Part shown: piece after piece, positions 34,584-42,010 of the stretch
Numbering within the stretch: the first letter of the stretch is position 1
Layout of the letters: every line of letters begins with the position of its first letter
Origin: a virus
Virus record (IMG/VR): IMGVR_UViG_3300042731_009106
Span: 1 to 64,000 of that record
DNA: 64,000 nucleotides
Direction: 5' to 3' (one strand)
The notes under the pieces: model-generated
Told to the model about the DNA's origin: nothing
What the model saw: only the letters and a program-made list of their open reading frames with translations
Database searches by the model: none
Program-made: the position numbers and the translations under genes

Positions 34584-35498
34584 ATGAAAATATCGAGAAA
34601 TCTTCCCTCAAATTATACACTTACTAACTTAATTAACCACTTAGAATCTTCTGACTCTAAAGCTGTTGATCAAGAGCTAAGAGATCAATTTGATGTAATG
34701 CTTGGATCTACTACTACAGTCAGTTCTGGCACATATCAAATAGAAGGAATTTCTACTGACAGAGTTTTATTTAAATTTGGTGGAAATTATTGCTGGTTAG
34801 CTAAGTCTGGAAGAGGAACTTCTTTTGAATTTTCTGACTCAGGTGGAACAACTATTAGTTCTGGTAGTGAAACTGGATACGATACAAGTAGCTTTGATGA
34901 TTTCACTTTTTACGGAACTGGCGATAATTCAGCCAATACTACCCATATCACTTTATCTTCATCTCAGACTGCTAATACATGGCTAACAACCTCCAATGTT
35001 GGCAAATTTTCAAAAGGTTATTCTGAAATTTCTACAGTAACCAAAGAAGAAAGCAGCAGGGGTGGTAGTGATGGTCCTGAATATAAATTAAACTTAGATG
35101 GTGGGACTCATTTTTATATTGATTATGATTTCCCTGAAAGTTATACAGATTATAATAAAATTTATATTACTTTAGAAAATAATTTAAATTTAATTGATGA
35201 AACTGCCGATAACTTTTTATCTGTCTTTCTATACATAACCTCAAGTACTGCAACTACCTCTCAATCAACCCAACCAATCAATCTCCCTGACATAAAGTTA
35301 GAAACCTCTTATAGTGAAAATTCTTCAGTTAGCGAAACTATAGATGTAGCTTCTTTTGAAAACTTCTCACTTAGTAATCCTAAATATAGTTTATTATTAG
35401 GTAGCTCTACATATTTAATACCCTTAAAAATCAATATAGTAAGACTTCCTTTTGGTAGTACTTCTTCGTTTAAAGTATATACAACCCTTGCAAGCTAA
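34584..35498 (+). CDS. Structural-type protein, paralogue of the next gene
   Basis: 304 residues, Ser/Thr/Gly-rich, beta-rich, soluble. It aligns by eye with the first ~330 residues of the next protein: 'LTNLINHLESSDSKAVDQE' vs 'LSSLTDHLGKKGSQMVDQE', 'SGTYQIEGI' vs 'AGTYTLHGL', and 'TANTWLTTSNV' vs 'VSTWMSTSEI'. The family is unrecognised. Composition and the GTGTAA motif upstream suggest a late virion protein. Its stop and the next start share a base (TAATG). Confidence 0.55.
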   Translation: MKISRNLPSNYTLTNLINHLESSDSKAVDQELRDQFDVMLGSTTTVSSGTYQIEGISTDRVLFKFGGNYCWLAKSGRGTSFEFSDSGGTTISSGSETGYDTSSFDDFTFYGTGDNSANTTHITLSSSQTANTWLTTSNVGKFSKGYSEISTVTKEESSRGGSDGPEYKLNLDGGTHFYIDYDFPESYTDYNKIYITLENNLNLIDETADNFLSVFLYITSSTATTSQSTQPINLPDIKLETSYSENSSVSETIDVASFENFSLSNPKYSLLLGSSTYLIPLKINIVRLPFGSTSSFKVYTTLAS

Positions 35499-37246
35499 TG
35501 TCTGGAAGTATTTCAGATTCCTTAGAAAACAATGATCTAAGTTCACTTACAGATCATTTAGGTAAAAAAGGTTCACAAATGGTTGATCAAGAATACAGAG
35601 ATATTCTTGAAAATTTATTTCAAAAAAGCAAAAGCGTTCCAGCTGGAACCTATACATTACATGGATTAACTATTGCGGGTGGCGAATATAGTGACGAAGC
35701 CAGAATAGTATTCAAATACCCCAATAACAACAGAAAGGGTGTATACCACGATCATCTTTTATCCAAACGCGGTACAGATTTTGTATTTCTAAATGACGAC
35801 AATGAGGTCGTTAATCCCGGAAGTGAAATTAACGAATCTACTGGCTCTACATATGGGGCTGGAGAATTTGCTCAAGTTTATTTTAATGGACCACAATACA
35901 ATCCTACATCTAATGTTAAAAAAATCAGGTTTTTTAAAAAAACTGAAGTTTCAACTTGGATGAGTACTTCTGAAATTGAATCTTCTTTTGATGATCCATC
36001 TGATTCCATCCCAGTAACTCAATCAGCGACTACTAAAACTTCTGATAATGTATATTCTGGTTCTGATACTAGATACTGGTATGATTTAGATTTAACTCAA
36101 GGCAATGTTTTTACAATTAATTACAATCCTTCTAGCAGTGATTGTTTACTGAATTTATCTCTCAAAAATGCCAATACCTTTTATGAATTTGTAGAGCCGA
36201 ATGTTACTGGAGATGGCAATATGTCTTGGGGCTTCTTGGATGCTACTTCGGGAAATAGGTCTCTCAGCAGTGGGCCTTATTTTTCGCATAACATAAAGTT
36301 ATTTATCAAAAAAACAGGAAGCACTACATGCTCTTCTTCTGCTACTATTAGTAGATTAAATTTAGATTTCGGCTCTTCCGTGGTTGAAATAAAATTAGAG
36401 AGACCATTACTTTTAAAATTTGACTCTAGCTCTAGCTTGAGCGACATTTATCCCGTTAATATAAAATTAGTTAGATCTCCTGTTGGTTGGTTTTGTTCTT
36501 TATTGCATGATTTCAACGGAAGTGTTAGTCCAGTTAAAGATGAGATGGTTATTAAAACTAAAAATGGAAACAAAATGAGTTTTCAATTGAGTTTTAAAAG
36601 TGAAGTTAAAATTGATTGGGGGGATGGAACCTCAAGCACTTTTACTAACGACACTGAAAATAATCAAAAAACAGAAGTTGTAACAAAGACTTATGCTAGT
36701 TCAGCAGTAAGAACTATAACTATCGCTGGAGACGTTAAAACACTTTTTTTCTACTTACTTCCAAACGGCTCCTACTTATCCGATAATTCAGGAAGTTTAT
36801 TTTTAGATGAATTAAAAATTTCAGGACTCCCTGAGCTAAGTTTAAGTTACATTGTTGCAGCAACTTCAATTTCAAAGTTAGATTTAAGTGAATTTACCGG
36901 AAGGCCTAATACATTAAGTAATATGTGTAAAGAGTGCGCTTCTTTAACTGAAGTGACAGGTTTAGAAAGATTAAATGTTTCAAAAGTCAGTGATATAGAT
37001 TTTATTTTTCGTGGTTGTTATAAATTAGCAAATCTTTCTGGCATAGAAAACTGGAATTTAATGAACTTAGCATTTGCTGATTATGCCTTTTATTATTTCG
37101 GAACACAATTAAGTTCTAGCGACCCTGCATATTCCTTAGATTTATCAAACTGGAGCGTTCCAAACGTCACTAGCGCCCCAAATGGTTTTGCTACTAATGG
37201 AATTTTAGAGGGAGAAACTAGCAGATTACCTAGTTGGGGTTCTTAG
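35498..37246 (+). CDS. Structural-type protein with PKD-like and BspA/DUF285 repeats
   Basis: 582 residues. Residues 1-~330 are the paralogue of the preceding protein. Residues ~345-410 hold 'KIDWGDGTSSTF', a PKD-like strand-loop. Residues ~440-575 show DUF285/BspA-type leucine-rich repeats: 'LDLSEFTG', 'MCKECASLTEV', 'LSGIENWNLMNL' and 'LDLSNWSVPNVTSAPNGFA'. These repeats occur in surface proteins that bind other cells. The C-terminal part looks acquired onto a duplicated core, giving a likely virion surface or receptor-binding protein (inference). Confidence 0.6.
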   Translation: MSGSISDSLENNDLSSLTDHLGKKGSQMVDQEYRDILENLFQKSKSVPAGTYTLHGLTIAGGEYSDEARIVFKYPNNNRKGVYHDHLLSKRGTDFVFLNDDNEVVNPGSEINESTGSTYGAGEFAQVYFNGPQYNPTSNVKKIRFFKKTEVSTWMSTSEIESSFDDPSDSIPVTQSATTKTSDNVYSGSDTRYWYDLDLTQGNVFTINYNPSSSDCLLNLSLKNANTFYEFVEPNVTGDGNMSWGFLDATSGNRSLSSGPYFSHNIKLFIKKTGSTTCSSSATISRLNLDFGSSVVEIKLERPLLLKFDSSSSLSDIYPVNIKLVRSPVGWFCSLLHDFNGSVSPVKDEMVIKTKNGNKMSFQLSFKSEVKIDWGDGTSSTFTNDTENNQKTEVVTKTYASSAVRTITIAGDVKTLFFYLLPNGSYLSDNSGSLFLDELKISGLPELSLSYIVAATSISKLDLSEFTGRPNTLSNMCKECASLTEVTGLERLNVSKVSDIDFIFRGCYKLANLSGIENWNLMNLAFADYAFYYFGTQLSSSDPAYSLDLSNWSVPNVTSAPNGFATNGILEGETSRLPSWGS

Positions 37247-37251
37247 TTTTA

Positions 37252-37268
37252 GTGTATATATAAATGTT
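37252..37268 (+). promoter_or_regulatory. GTGTAT motif before 37269
   Basis: GTGTATATATAA begins 17 bases before the ATG at 37269. A closer ATG at 37264 is out of frame and opens only a short frame. Confidence 0.45.
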
Positions 37269-37982
37269 ATGGATATTGAATTAGATTTTTCAGAAGAAAT
37301 TAGAGCTAAAGTCATGGCTGAAGTAGGATTCGAGGAAGAGATCTCCGAAGAGTCTTGGGCAGCCGAAAAACAAAAAGGTAAATCCTTAAATAAACCCTTT
37401 AGAACTCCGGGTGGACCTAAAAAGTTTTCTGTTTACGTTAAAAACGAAAAAGGAAATGTTGTTAAGGTAAACTTTGGAGATCCAAATATGGAAATCAAAA
37501 GAGATGATCCATCCCGTAGAAAATCTTTTAGAGCTCGACACAATTGCGATAACCCCGGACCTAAGACCAAAGCAAAGTATTGGTCTTGTAAAATGTGGAG
37601 CAAAAAAAGTGTCACCAAAGTAACTAAAGGCGAAGAAGGTGCCGAAGAAGAAATGACTGAATTTCTTGATGAATCTGAATCTGCCTTAACAGAACAACAA
37701 AAAAAACTTCCACCCGCCATCCAACAAGCTATATTAAAAAAGAAAGGCGGAAAAGATTCCAAAGACTCTAAAGACTCTAAAGATAAAAAAGAATCTAAAG
37801 AAGACAAAGAAAAAGGTAAAGAAGAATCTGATGCTAAAAAAGGTCTCTGGGAAAATATTAGAGACAAAAAGAAACGCGAAGGTAAGAATTATCGCCCAGC
37901 TAAACCCGGTGATAAAGACTACCCAGATCCTAAAGCTTTAAAAAAAGCTCAAGAATCTAGTAAAAAAAAGAAAAAACAGTAG
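37269..37982 (+). CDS. Conserved phage protein with Lys-rich C-terminal tail
   Basis: 237 residues. The N-terminal half carries 'PFRTPGGPKKFSVYVKN', 'VVKVNFGDPNMEIKRDD' and 'SFRARHNCDNPGPKTKAKYW', a block conserved in many phage proteins of unknown function. From ~150 a highly charged Lys/Asp/Glu/Ser low-complexity tail follows ('KDSKDSKDKKESK...'), ending in a Lys run, consistent with binding DNA or a scaffold partner. The exact role is unknown. A perfect palindrome overlaps its stop codon. Confidence 0.6.
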   Translation: MDIELDFSEEIRAKVMAEVGFEEEISEESWAAEKQKGKSLNKPFRTPGGPKKFSVYVKNEKGNVVKVNFGDPNMEIKRDDPSRRKSFRARHNCDNPGPKTKAKYWSCKMWSKKSVTKVTKGEEGAEEEMTEFLDESESALTEQQKKLPPAIQQAILKKKGGKDSKDSKDSKDKKESKEDKEKGKEESDAKKGLWENIRDKKKREGKNYRPAKPGDKDYPDPKALKKAQESSKKKKKQ

Positions 37983-37998
37983 TATAATTAATTATACT
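37981..37998. repeat. 18-bp perfect palindrome between two genes
   Basis: The 18 bases from 37981 to 37998 are exactly self-complementary (9 + 9, no loop). They overlap the TAG stop and abut the GTGTATAAT motif that starts at 37999. It could be an operator, or a weak hairpin in RNA. Confidence 0.7.
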
Positions 37999-38012
37999 GT
38001 GTATAATACTAC
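37999..38012 (+). promoter_or_regulatory. GTGTATAAT motif before 38013
   Basis: GTGTATAAT begins 14 bases before the ATG at 38013 and here contains a full TATAAT -10 box, which supports reading the motif as a promoter -10-type element. Confidence 0.55.
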
Positions 38013-39056
38013 ATGGTAAAAAAAGTAATTATTACCGGAGTTACCGGTCAAGACGGTAGCCACATGGTCGATTTCTTATTGAGAGAAACTGACTATGCAA
38101 TTTTTGGCGGAGTAAGACGCCTTAGTGTTAAAAATCACACTAATATAAAACATAATTTATCTAATGATCGTTTTGAGTTAGTGCCTATTGATTTATCAGA
38201 TCCTTATTCAATTAGAAATGCTATTGAAGAAATAAAACCTGATTATTTTATAAATTTTGCAGCACAATCTTTCGTGACTGCTAGTTGGAAATATCCTATA
38301 CAAACATGGAACTGTGACTCTACTGCAATTATTCATATTCTAGAATCTATACGTTTAATTGTGCCTCACTGTAAATTTTATAATGCTGGATCATCTGAAG
38401 AGTTTGGGGACATTGTATATAGCCCTCAAAACGAAAGCCACCCATTAAACCCTCAATCACCATACGGTGCAGCTAAAGCTGGTGCTAGGCAAATAGTTAG
38501 AGTCTACAGAGAGTCCTTTAATTTATATGCCGTTCAAGGTTGGTTGTTTAACCACGAAGGAACTCGTAGAGGTAAAGAATTTGTTACTCGTAAAATTTCT
38601 TCAAGTGTCGCTAAAATAAAAATTGCACTAGAAAAAGGCGAAAAACCAGAGACTTTAATGCTAGGAAACTTAAATGCAGAAAGAGACTGGACTGATGCAG
38701 AAGATTTTATGTCAGGTGTTTGGCTTATGCTACACCAAGATTCTCCTAAAAATTATGTCCTAGCTAGTGGAAAAACTTATACTATTAGATTTTTTCTAGA
38801 AGAGTGCTTTAAAGTTGCTGGAATTAATTTCACAAGAAGAGGTAAAGGAATCTCTGAAGCCTACTACGACAATAAAGGCAATATATTAGTAGCGATTAAC
38901 CCTGAATTCTTTAGACCAGCCGAAGTAAAGCATTTACTAGGAGATCCAACTAAAGCGGAAGAAGAGTTGGGTTGGACTAGAAAGTGTGATATTTATGGGT
39001 TAGTTGCAAAAATGTATCACAACGACTACGCTCTAGAAAGTGAAAAAAAAGCTTAA
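38013..39056 (+). CDS. gmd: GDP-mannose 4,6-dehydratase
   Basis: 347 residues. The NAD(P)-binding 'GVTGQDGSHMVDFLL' at the N-terminus has the GMD-specific Gly-Gln-Asp-Gly. The SDR active site is 'GSSEEFG' plus 'SPYGAAKAGARQI' (Tyr and Lys), and 'FNHEGTRRGKEFVTRKIS' is the typical GMD loop. It converts GDP-D-mannose to GDP-4-keto-6-deoxymannose, the first step to GDP-L-fucose. The next gene does the second step. Confidence 0.92.
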   Translation: MVKKVIITGVTGQDGSHMVDFLLRETDYAIFGGVRRLSVKNHTNIKHNLSNDRFELVPIDLSDPYSIRNAIEEIKPDYFINFAAQSFVTASWKYPIQTWNCDSTAIIHILESIRLIVPHCKFYNAGSSEEFGDIVYSPQNESHPLNPQSPYGAAKAGARQIVRVYRESFNLYAVQGWLFNHEGTRRGKEFVTRKISSSVAKIKIALEKGEKPETLMLGNLNAERDWTDAEDFMSGVWLMLHQDSPKNYVLASGKTYTIRFFLEECFKVAGINFTRRGKGISEAYYDNKGNILVAINPEFFRPAEVKHLLGDPTKAEEELGWTRKCDIYGLVAKMYHNDYALESEKKA

Positions 39057-39990
39057 TGTTGTTATAGCTGGTAGCAATGGCATGGTAGGCTCCGCAGTCT
39101 ACCGTACTTTATTATCTAGCGACAAATACTTTCCAGTTGAATTAAACAGACATATAGCAGACATCACTCAACCTTTTGATGTTAAAAATTTTTTAAGACT
39201 TACATCACCTGATATTATTATTAATTGCGCAGCTAAGGTTGGAGGCATTAATGCTAACAATACATATCCAGCAGATTTCATTAGAGATAATTTAAAAATT
39301 AATATTAATTTAATTGATGCTGCTTATGAGTATGGAGTCGAAAGATTTATTAATCTTGGCAGTTCTTGTATTTACCCAAGAGATGCATCACAACCCTTAA
39401 AAGAAAATAGTCTATTAAGTGGACCTTTAGAAAAAACAAATGATGCTTATGCTTTAGCTAAAATAGCTGGACTGGAAATGTGTAGGCACTATCGCAATCA
39501 GTATGGAGTTTACTATCATTCTCTCATGCCAACTAATTTGTATGGAGACAATGACAATTATCATTTAAAAGATTCTCATGTTTTACCAGCTCTTATCAGG
39601 AAAATACATGAAGCCAAGGTTTCCGGCATGAGCGCTGTACAAATGTGGGGAACAGGCGAAGCCAAGAGGGAGTTCCTTCATGCTAATGATGTTGCTGATG
39701 CAATTATTTTCTTGCTTGACCAAAAAGATTTGCCTGACATTATTAATATTGGCACAGGCTCTGATTTAAAAATTTCAGAGTTGGCTAACTTGATTAAAAA
39801 TATTATAGGTTTTCAAGGAGATTTTATCTATAATACAGATATGCCTGACGGTACACCAGTAAAAAGGCTAGACATGTCTATAATGAATAGTTTAGGCTGG
39901 AAACCGAAAATAGATTTAAAAACAGGTTTAAAGTTAGCTTATAAAGACTATCTTAAAAGGTTAGAAAACAAGACCCTTAGGGGGCTCTAA
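39040..39990 (+). CDS. fcl: GDP-L-fucose synthase
   Basis: 316 residues from a GTG start overlapping the previous gene by 17 bases. 'NVVIAGSNGMVGSAVYRTL' is the nucleotide fold, 'AAKVGGINANNTYPADFIRDN' the conserved family segment, and 'GSSCIYPRDASQPLKE' plus 'YALAKIAGLEMCRHY' the catalytic Ser/Cys, Tyr and Lys. It epimerises and reduces the keto-sugar to GDP-L-fucose. With gmd this gives a complete two-gene fucose donor pathway from host GDP-mannose. Confidence 0.9.
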   Translation: MKKKLNVVIAGSNGMVGSAVYRTLLSSDKYFPVELNRHIADITQPFDVKNFLRLTSPDIIINCAAKVGGINANNTYPADFIRDNLKININLIDAAYEYGVERFINLGSSCIYPRDASQPLKENSLLSGPLEKTNDAYALAKIAGLEMCRHYRNQYGVYYHSLMPTNLYGDNDNYHLKDSHVLPALIRKIHEAKVSGMSAVQMWGTGEAKREFLHANDVADAIIFLLDQKDLPDIINIGTGSDLKISELANLIKNIIGFQGDFIYNTDMPDGTPVKRLDMSIMNSLGWKPKIDLKTGLKLAYKDYLKRLENKTLRGL

Positions 39991-39991
39991 T

Positions 39992-40007
39992 TGGCACAGT
40001 TGTTGCA
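39992..40007 (+). promoter_or_regulatory. Sigma-54-type (-24/-12) promoter upstream of hsp20
   Basis: TGGCAC (39992-39997), 5 bases, TTGCA (40003-40007) match the sigma-54 consensus TGGCAC-N5-TTGCA, with the key GG and GC correctly spaced. It would start near 40017 and leave a leader of about 70 bases before hsp20. No activator-binding site is recognised. Confidence 0.6.
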
Positions 40008-40019
40008 ATTAATATATTG

Positions 40020-40061
40020 AAGCATCATTAAAAATGCTTTATGAGTGACAATGTGACTCAT
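40020..40061 (+). other. Two inverted repeats in the hsp20 leader
   Basis: A 6-bp stem with an 8-base loop (40020-40025 with 40034-40039) is followed by an imperfect 21-base palindrome (40041-40061: six outer pairs, one mismatch, three inner pairs). Both would be in the leader RNA of a transcript starting near 40017. They could form a temperature-sensitive RNA structure or an operator; the sequence alone does not decide. Confidence 0.5.
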
Positions 40062-40086
40062 TTAACCCTTAATCAATATATATATT

Positions 40087-40479
40087 ATGACAACATTACT
40101 CTTCAATAAATACCAAAGAGCGCCATTCCATTCTTTTTTAGATGATGTTCTTGAGAGCTCTAACTCTAAAGCTAACATTGTAGATCATCCTGATAAGATA
40201 GAGATCATTGCAGAAATTCCCGGATTTTCTAAAGATGAAGTTTCTATAGATCTAAAAGAAAATGTTCTTTCAATCAAGACGAAAGAATCTAAAACTACGA
40301 AAACAGAAGACTCAAAGTATATTCTACAAGAGTTAAGTGATCCAAAATTTAATAGATCTTTTAAACTTAGTGACAATTTTGATTTAAATAAAATTAAAGC
40401 TTCTTTTACTAACGGGTTACTGCATGTTGATGTATCAAAAAAGAAGCCAGAAAAACCAAAAAAAATAAAAATAGTATAA
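40087..40479 (+). CDS. hsp20: Small heat shock protein (Hsp20/alpha-crystallin)
   Basis: 130 residues. The alpha-crystallin domain (~30-120) has 'IEIIAEIPGFSKDEVSIDLK', 'VLSIKTKES', 'RSFKLSDNFDLNKIKASFTN' and 'GLLHVDVSKKKPEKPKKIKI' (the Gly-x-Leu motif and a partial Ile-x-Ile-like end). ATP-independent chaperones of this kind are common in large phages, probably for protein assembly during infection. The start has no Shine-Dalgarno sequence. A sigma-54-like promoter precedes it and an intrinsic terminator follows. Confidence 0.9.
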   Translation: MTTLLFNKYQRAPFHSFLDDVLESSNSKANIVDHPDKIEIIAEIPGFSKDEVSIDLKENVLSIKTKESKTTKTEDSKYILQELSDPKFNRSFKLSDNFDLNKIKASFTNGLLHVDVSKKKPEKPKKIKIV

Positions 40480-40487
40480 CCATAAAC

Positions 40488-40510
40488 AGCCCTCTTAGGA
40501 GGGCTTTTTT
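40488..40510 (+). terminator. Intrinsic terminator after hsp20
   Basis: A GC-rich 7-bp stem (40488-40494 with 40499-40505), a 4-base loop, and a run of T at 40505-40510. It directly follows the hsp20 stop, so with the sigma-54-like promoter hsp20 is likely a single-gene unit. Confidence 0.9.
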
Positions 40511-40524
40511 GTGTATTAATAGTT
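40511..40524 (+). promoter_or_regulatory. GTGTAT motif before 40525
   Basis: GTGTATTAAT begins at 40511, immediately after the terminator T-run, and 14 bases before the GTG start at 40525. The standard spacing supports both the motif and this start. Confidence 0.5.
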
Positions 40525-40770
40525 GTGAATCGCAAGAAAACTTTAGACGATTATCGTAAGAACGCTCCTGAGATCCCAACAAATACATGTCCATACATTG
40601 ATTTTGTTCAAGAGATTCTAAAAGAAGTTATAGATGAAAATGAGTCTACGCTCATAGAACAAAAATTGAATTTAGCGGATTCTATGTTAGAATATATCAG
40701 GCAAAGCAATGAATCCTTAAGGCAAAGTTCTCATTATTGGTATACTAAATTTAAGACTAAGGTAAAATAA
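40525..40770 (+). CDS. Small helical protein of unknown function
   Basis: 81 residues from a GTG start, chosen because it sits exactly 14 bases after the GTGTAT motif. It is highly charged and mostly helical ('FVQEILKEVIDENESTLIEQ' and following), with coiled-coil-like spacing. No family is recognised. The first gene of the main glycan island follows 3 bases later. Confidence 0.5.
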   Translation: MNRKKTLDDYRKNAPEIPTNTCPYIDFVQEILKEVIDENESTLIEQKLNLADSMLEYIRQSNESLRQSSHYWYTKFKTKVK

Positions 40771-40773
40771 TTT

Positions 40774-41769
40774 ATGAATAATTCTTTGGGCATAGTGTGT
40801 TGTTACTTTAACCCAATTAATTATCAATCAAAATACAATAATTTTATAAAATTTTACGACTCTTTAAACTCATATCATAAAGATATATTAGTTATAGAGC
40901 TAAAGCACCCATCAACATCATTATCATTACCTAGTCATATCAACTCCCATATAGTTTACTCTGACCAAATTTTATGGCACAAAGAAAATCTTTTAAATAT
41001 TGGCATCAAAAAATTAATAGATAAAGGCTACGAAAACATAGCATGGTTAGATGGAGATATAATCTTTGATGATTCGTATTGGGTAGAAGATTGCATTGAG
41101 AGTTTAAGGCATTATAATTTGTGTCAACTTTTTTCAAGAGTATATCAATCAAACAAAAACCAACCAAACTTCAACCAAGGTTGTGTTCGCTACTGGAGGT
41201 CTACAGGAAACATCATACCAATTAGCGGAACATATCATACTGGTTTTGCTTGGGCGGCTAAATCCTCCATACTTAAAGAATGCTTACTATATGACAAGGG
41301 TCTATTAGGTGGAGCTGACAGCTTAATGTGGCTAGCTTCTTTTTATAATAGTGAATTAAGCTGGTTTGAAATCTTTAAACACCATCCACTATCTCGTGTT
41401 TTAGAAACAGATTTCTTAGATAATTTTTATGAATGGGCAATGCGCTGGTCTCAAGTAGTAAAATCTAATGTCGGTCATGTTTTTTGCCCAATAGTTAGCT
41501 TATCTCACGGCGCTACTCAAAATAGAAAATATATATCTAGATATAAGGGATTAATTGAATCAGGATATAATCCAAATAAAGATATTTATTATAAAAATGG
41601 AGTTATTCACACAACCAACCAAACTCTTCATTTAAAATCAATAGAATATTTTCAATCTAGAAAAGAAGACAAAAAAACAATAACAGAAAAAATATCAAAC
41701 AAGATAGAAGAATTTAATAATAAAAATTTACTAGATAAATTAGATTCAGATTTCTTAAATAAATATTAA
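40774..41769 (+). CDS. GT-A glycosyltransferase
   Basis: 331 residues. 'LGIVCCYFNPINYQSKYNNF' at the start and 'YENIAWLDGDIIFDDSYWVE' (~85-104, Asp-Gly-Asp metal site) fit a GT-A fold; 'GFAWAAKSSIL' and 'GGADSLMWLASF' (~155-190) match the later conserved segments. The C-terminal ~40 residues form a charged coil. Family not firmly named; it ends against a small opposite-strand gene. Confidence 0.6.
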   Translation: MNNSLGIVCCYFNPINYQSKYNNFIKFYDSLNSYHKDILVIELKHPSTSLSLPSHINSHIVYSDQILWHKENLLNIGIKKLIDKGYENIAWLDGDIIFDDSYWVEDCIESLRHYNLCQLFSRVYQSNKNQPNFNQGCVRYWRSTGNIIPISGTYHTGFAWAAKSSILKECLLYDKGLLGGADSLMWLASFYNSELSWFEIFKHHPLSRVLETDFLDNFYEWAMRWSQVVKSNVGHVFCPIVSLSHGATQNRKYISRYKGLIESGYNPNKDIYYKNGVIHTTNQTLHLKSIEYFQSRKEDKKTITEKISNKIEEFNNKNLLDKLDSDFLNKY

Positions 41770-41957
41770 TATAGGCAACTTGTTTCCTTAGAAGGTTTAC
41801 CCCAAACCCATAATTTATTGATTTTAGTTCTACCTCTCTTAATTATCACAGCATGTAAAACATTGAAGAATGTTTTCTGGGCATAGTATATTAATGCATA
41901 TATACCTATGCACTCCCTCAAAACACTTTGAGAAATCATTGCTACTCTAGCCGACAT
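41766..41957 (-). CDS. Small hydrophobic protein, isolated on the minus strand
   Basis: 63 residues. A hydrophobic stretch near residues 15-40 ('CIGIYALIYYA' and on) and a basic middle suggest a small membrane-associated peptide. The gene fills the 240-base gap between plus-strand genes, and GTGTAAT lies 15 bases before its ATG on the minus strand, which argues that it is real. The function is unknown. Confidence 0.45.
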   Translation of the reverse strand: MSARVAMISQSVLRECIGIYALIYYAQKTFFNVLHAVIIKRGRTKINKLWVWGKPSKETSCLY

Positions 41958-41972
41958 TATAATCTATTACAC
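41958..41972 (-). promoter_or_regulatory. GTGTAA motif, minus strand, before 41957
   Basis: GTGTAATAG begins at 41972 on the minus strand, 15 bases before the ATG at 41957. It is the only clear minus-strand copy and shows the motif is tied to gene starts, not to one strand. Confidence 0.55.
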
Positions 41973-41997
41973 TTTTATAGAAAGAATACCACTAGAT

Positions 41998-42008
41998 TAT
42001 AATATAAT
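41998..42008 (+). promoter_or_regulatory. Overlapping TATAAT boxes just before GTG start at 42011
   Basis: TATAAT occurs at 41998-42003 and again at 42003-42008, with the GTG at 42011. No good -35 is seen. If the first is used, transcription would begin at the start codon. Confidence 0.3.
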
Positions 42009-42010
42009 TT

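Noticed and set aside
34571-34627. Eighteen-codon frame right after a GTGTAA motif
   Set aside because: Too short and unsupported; the 304-residue gene starts inside it. It might act as a leader peptide but there is no evidence.
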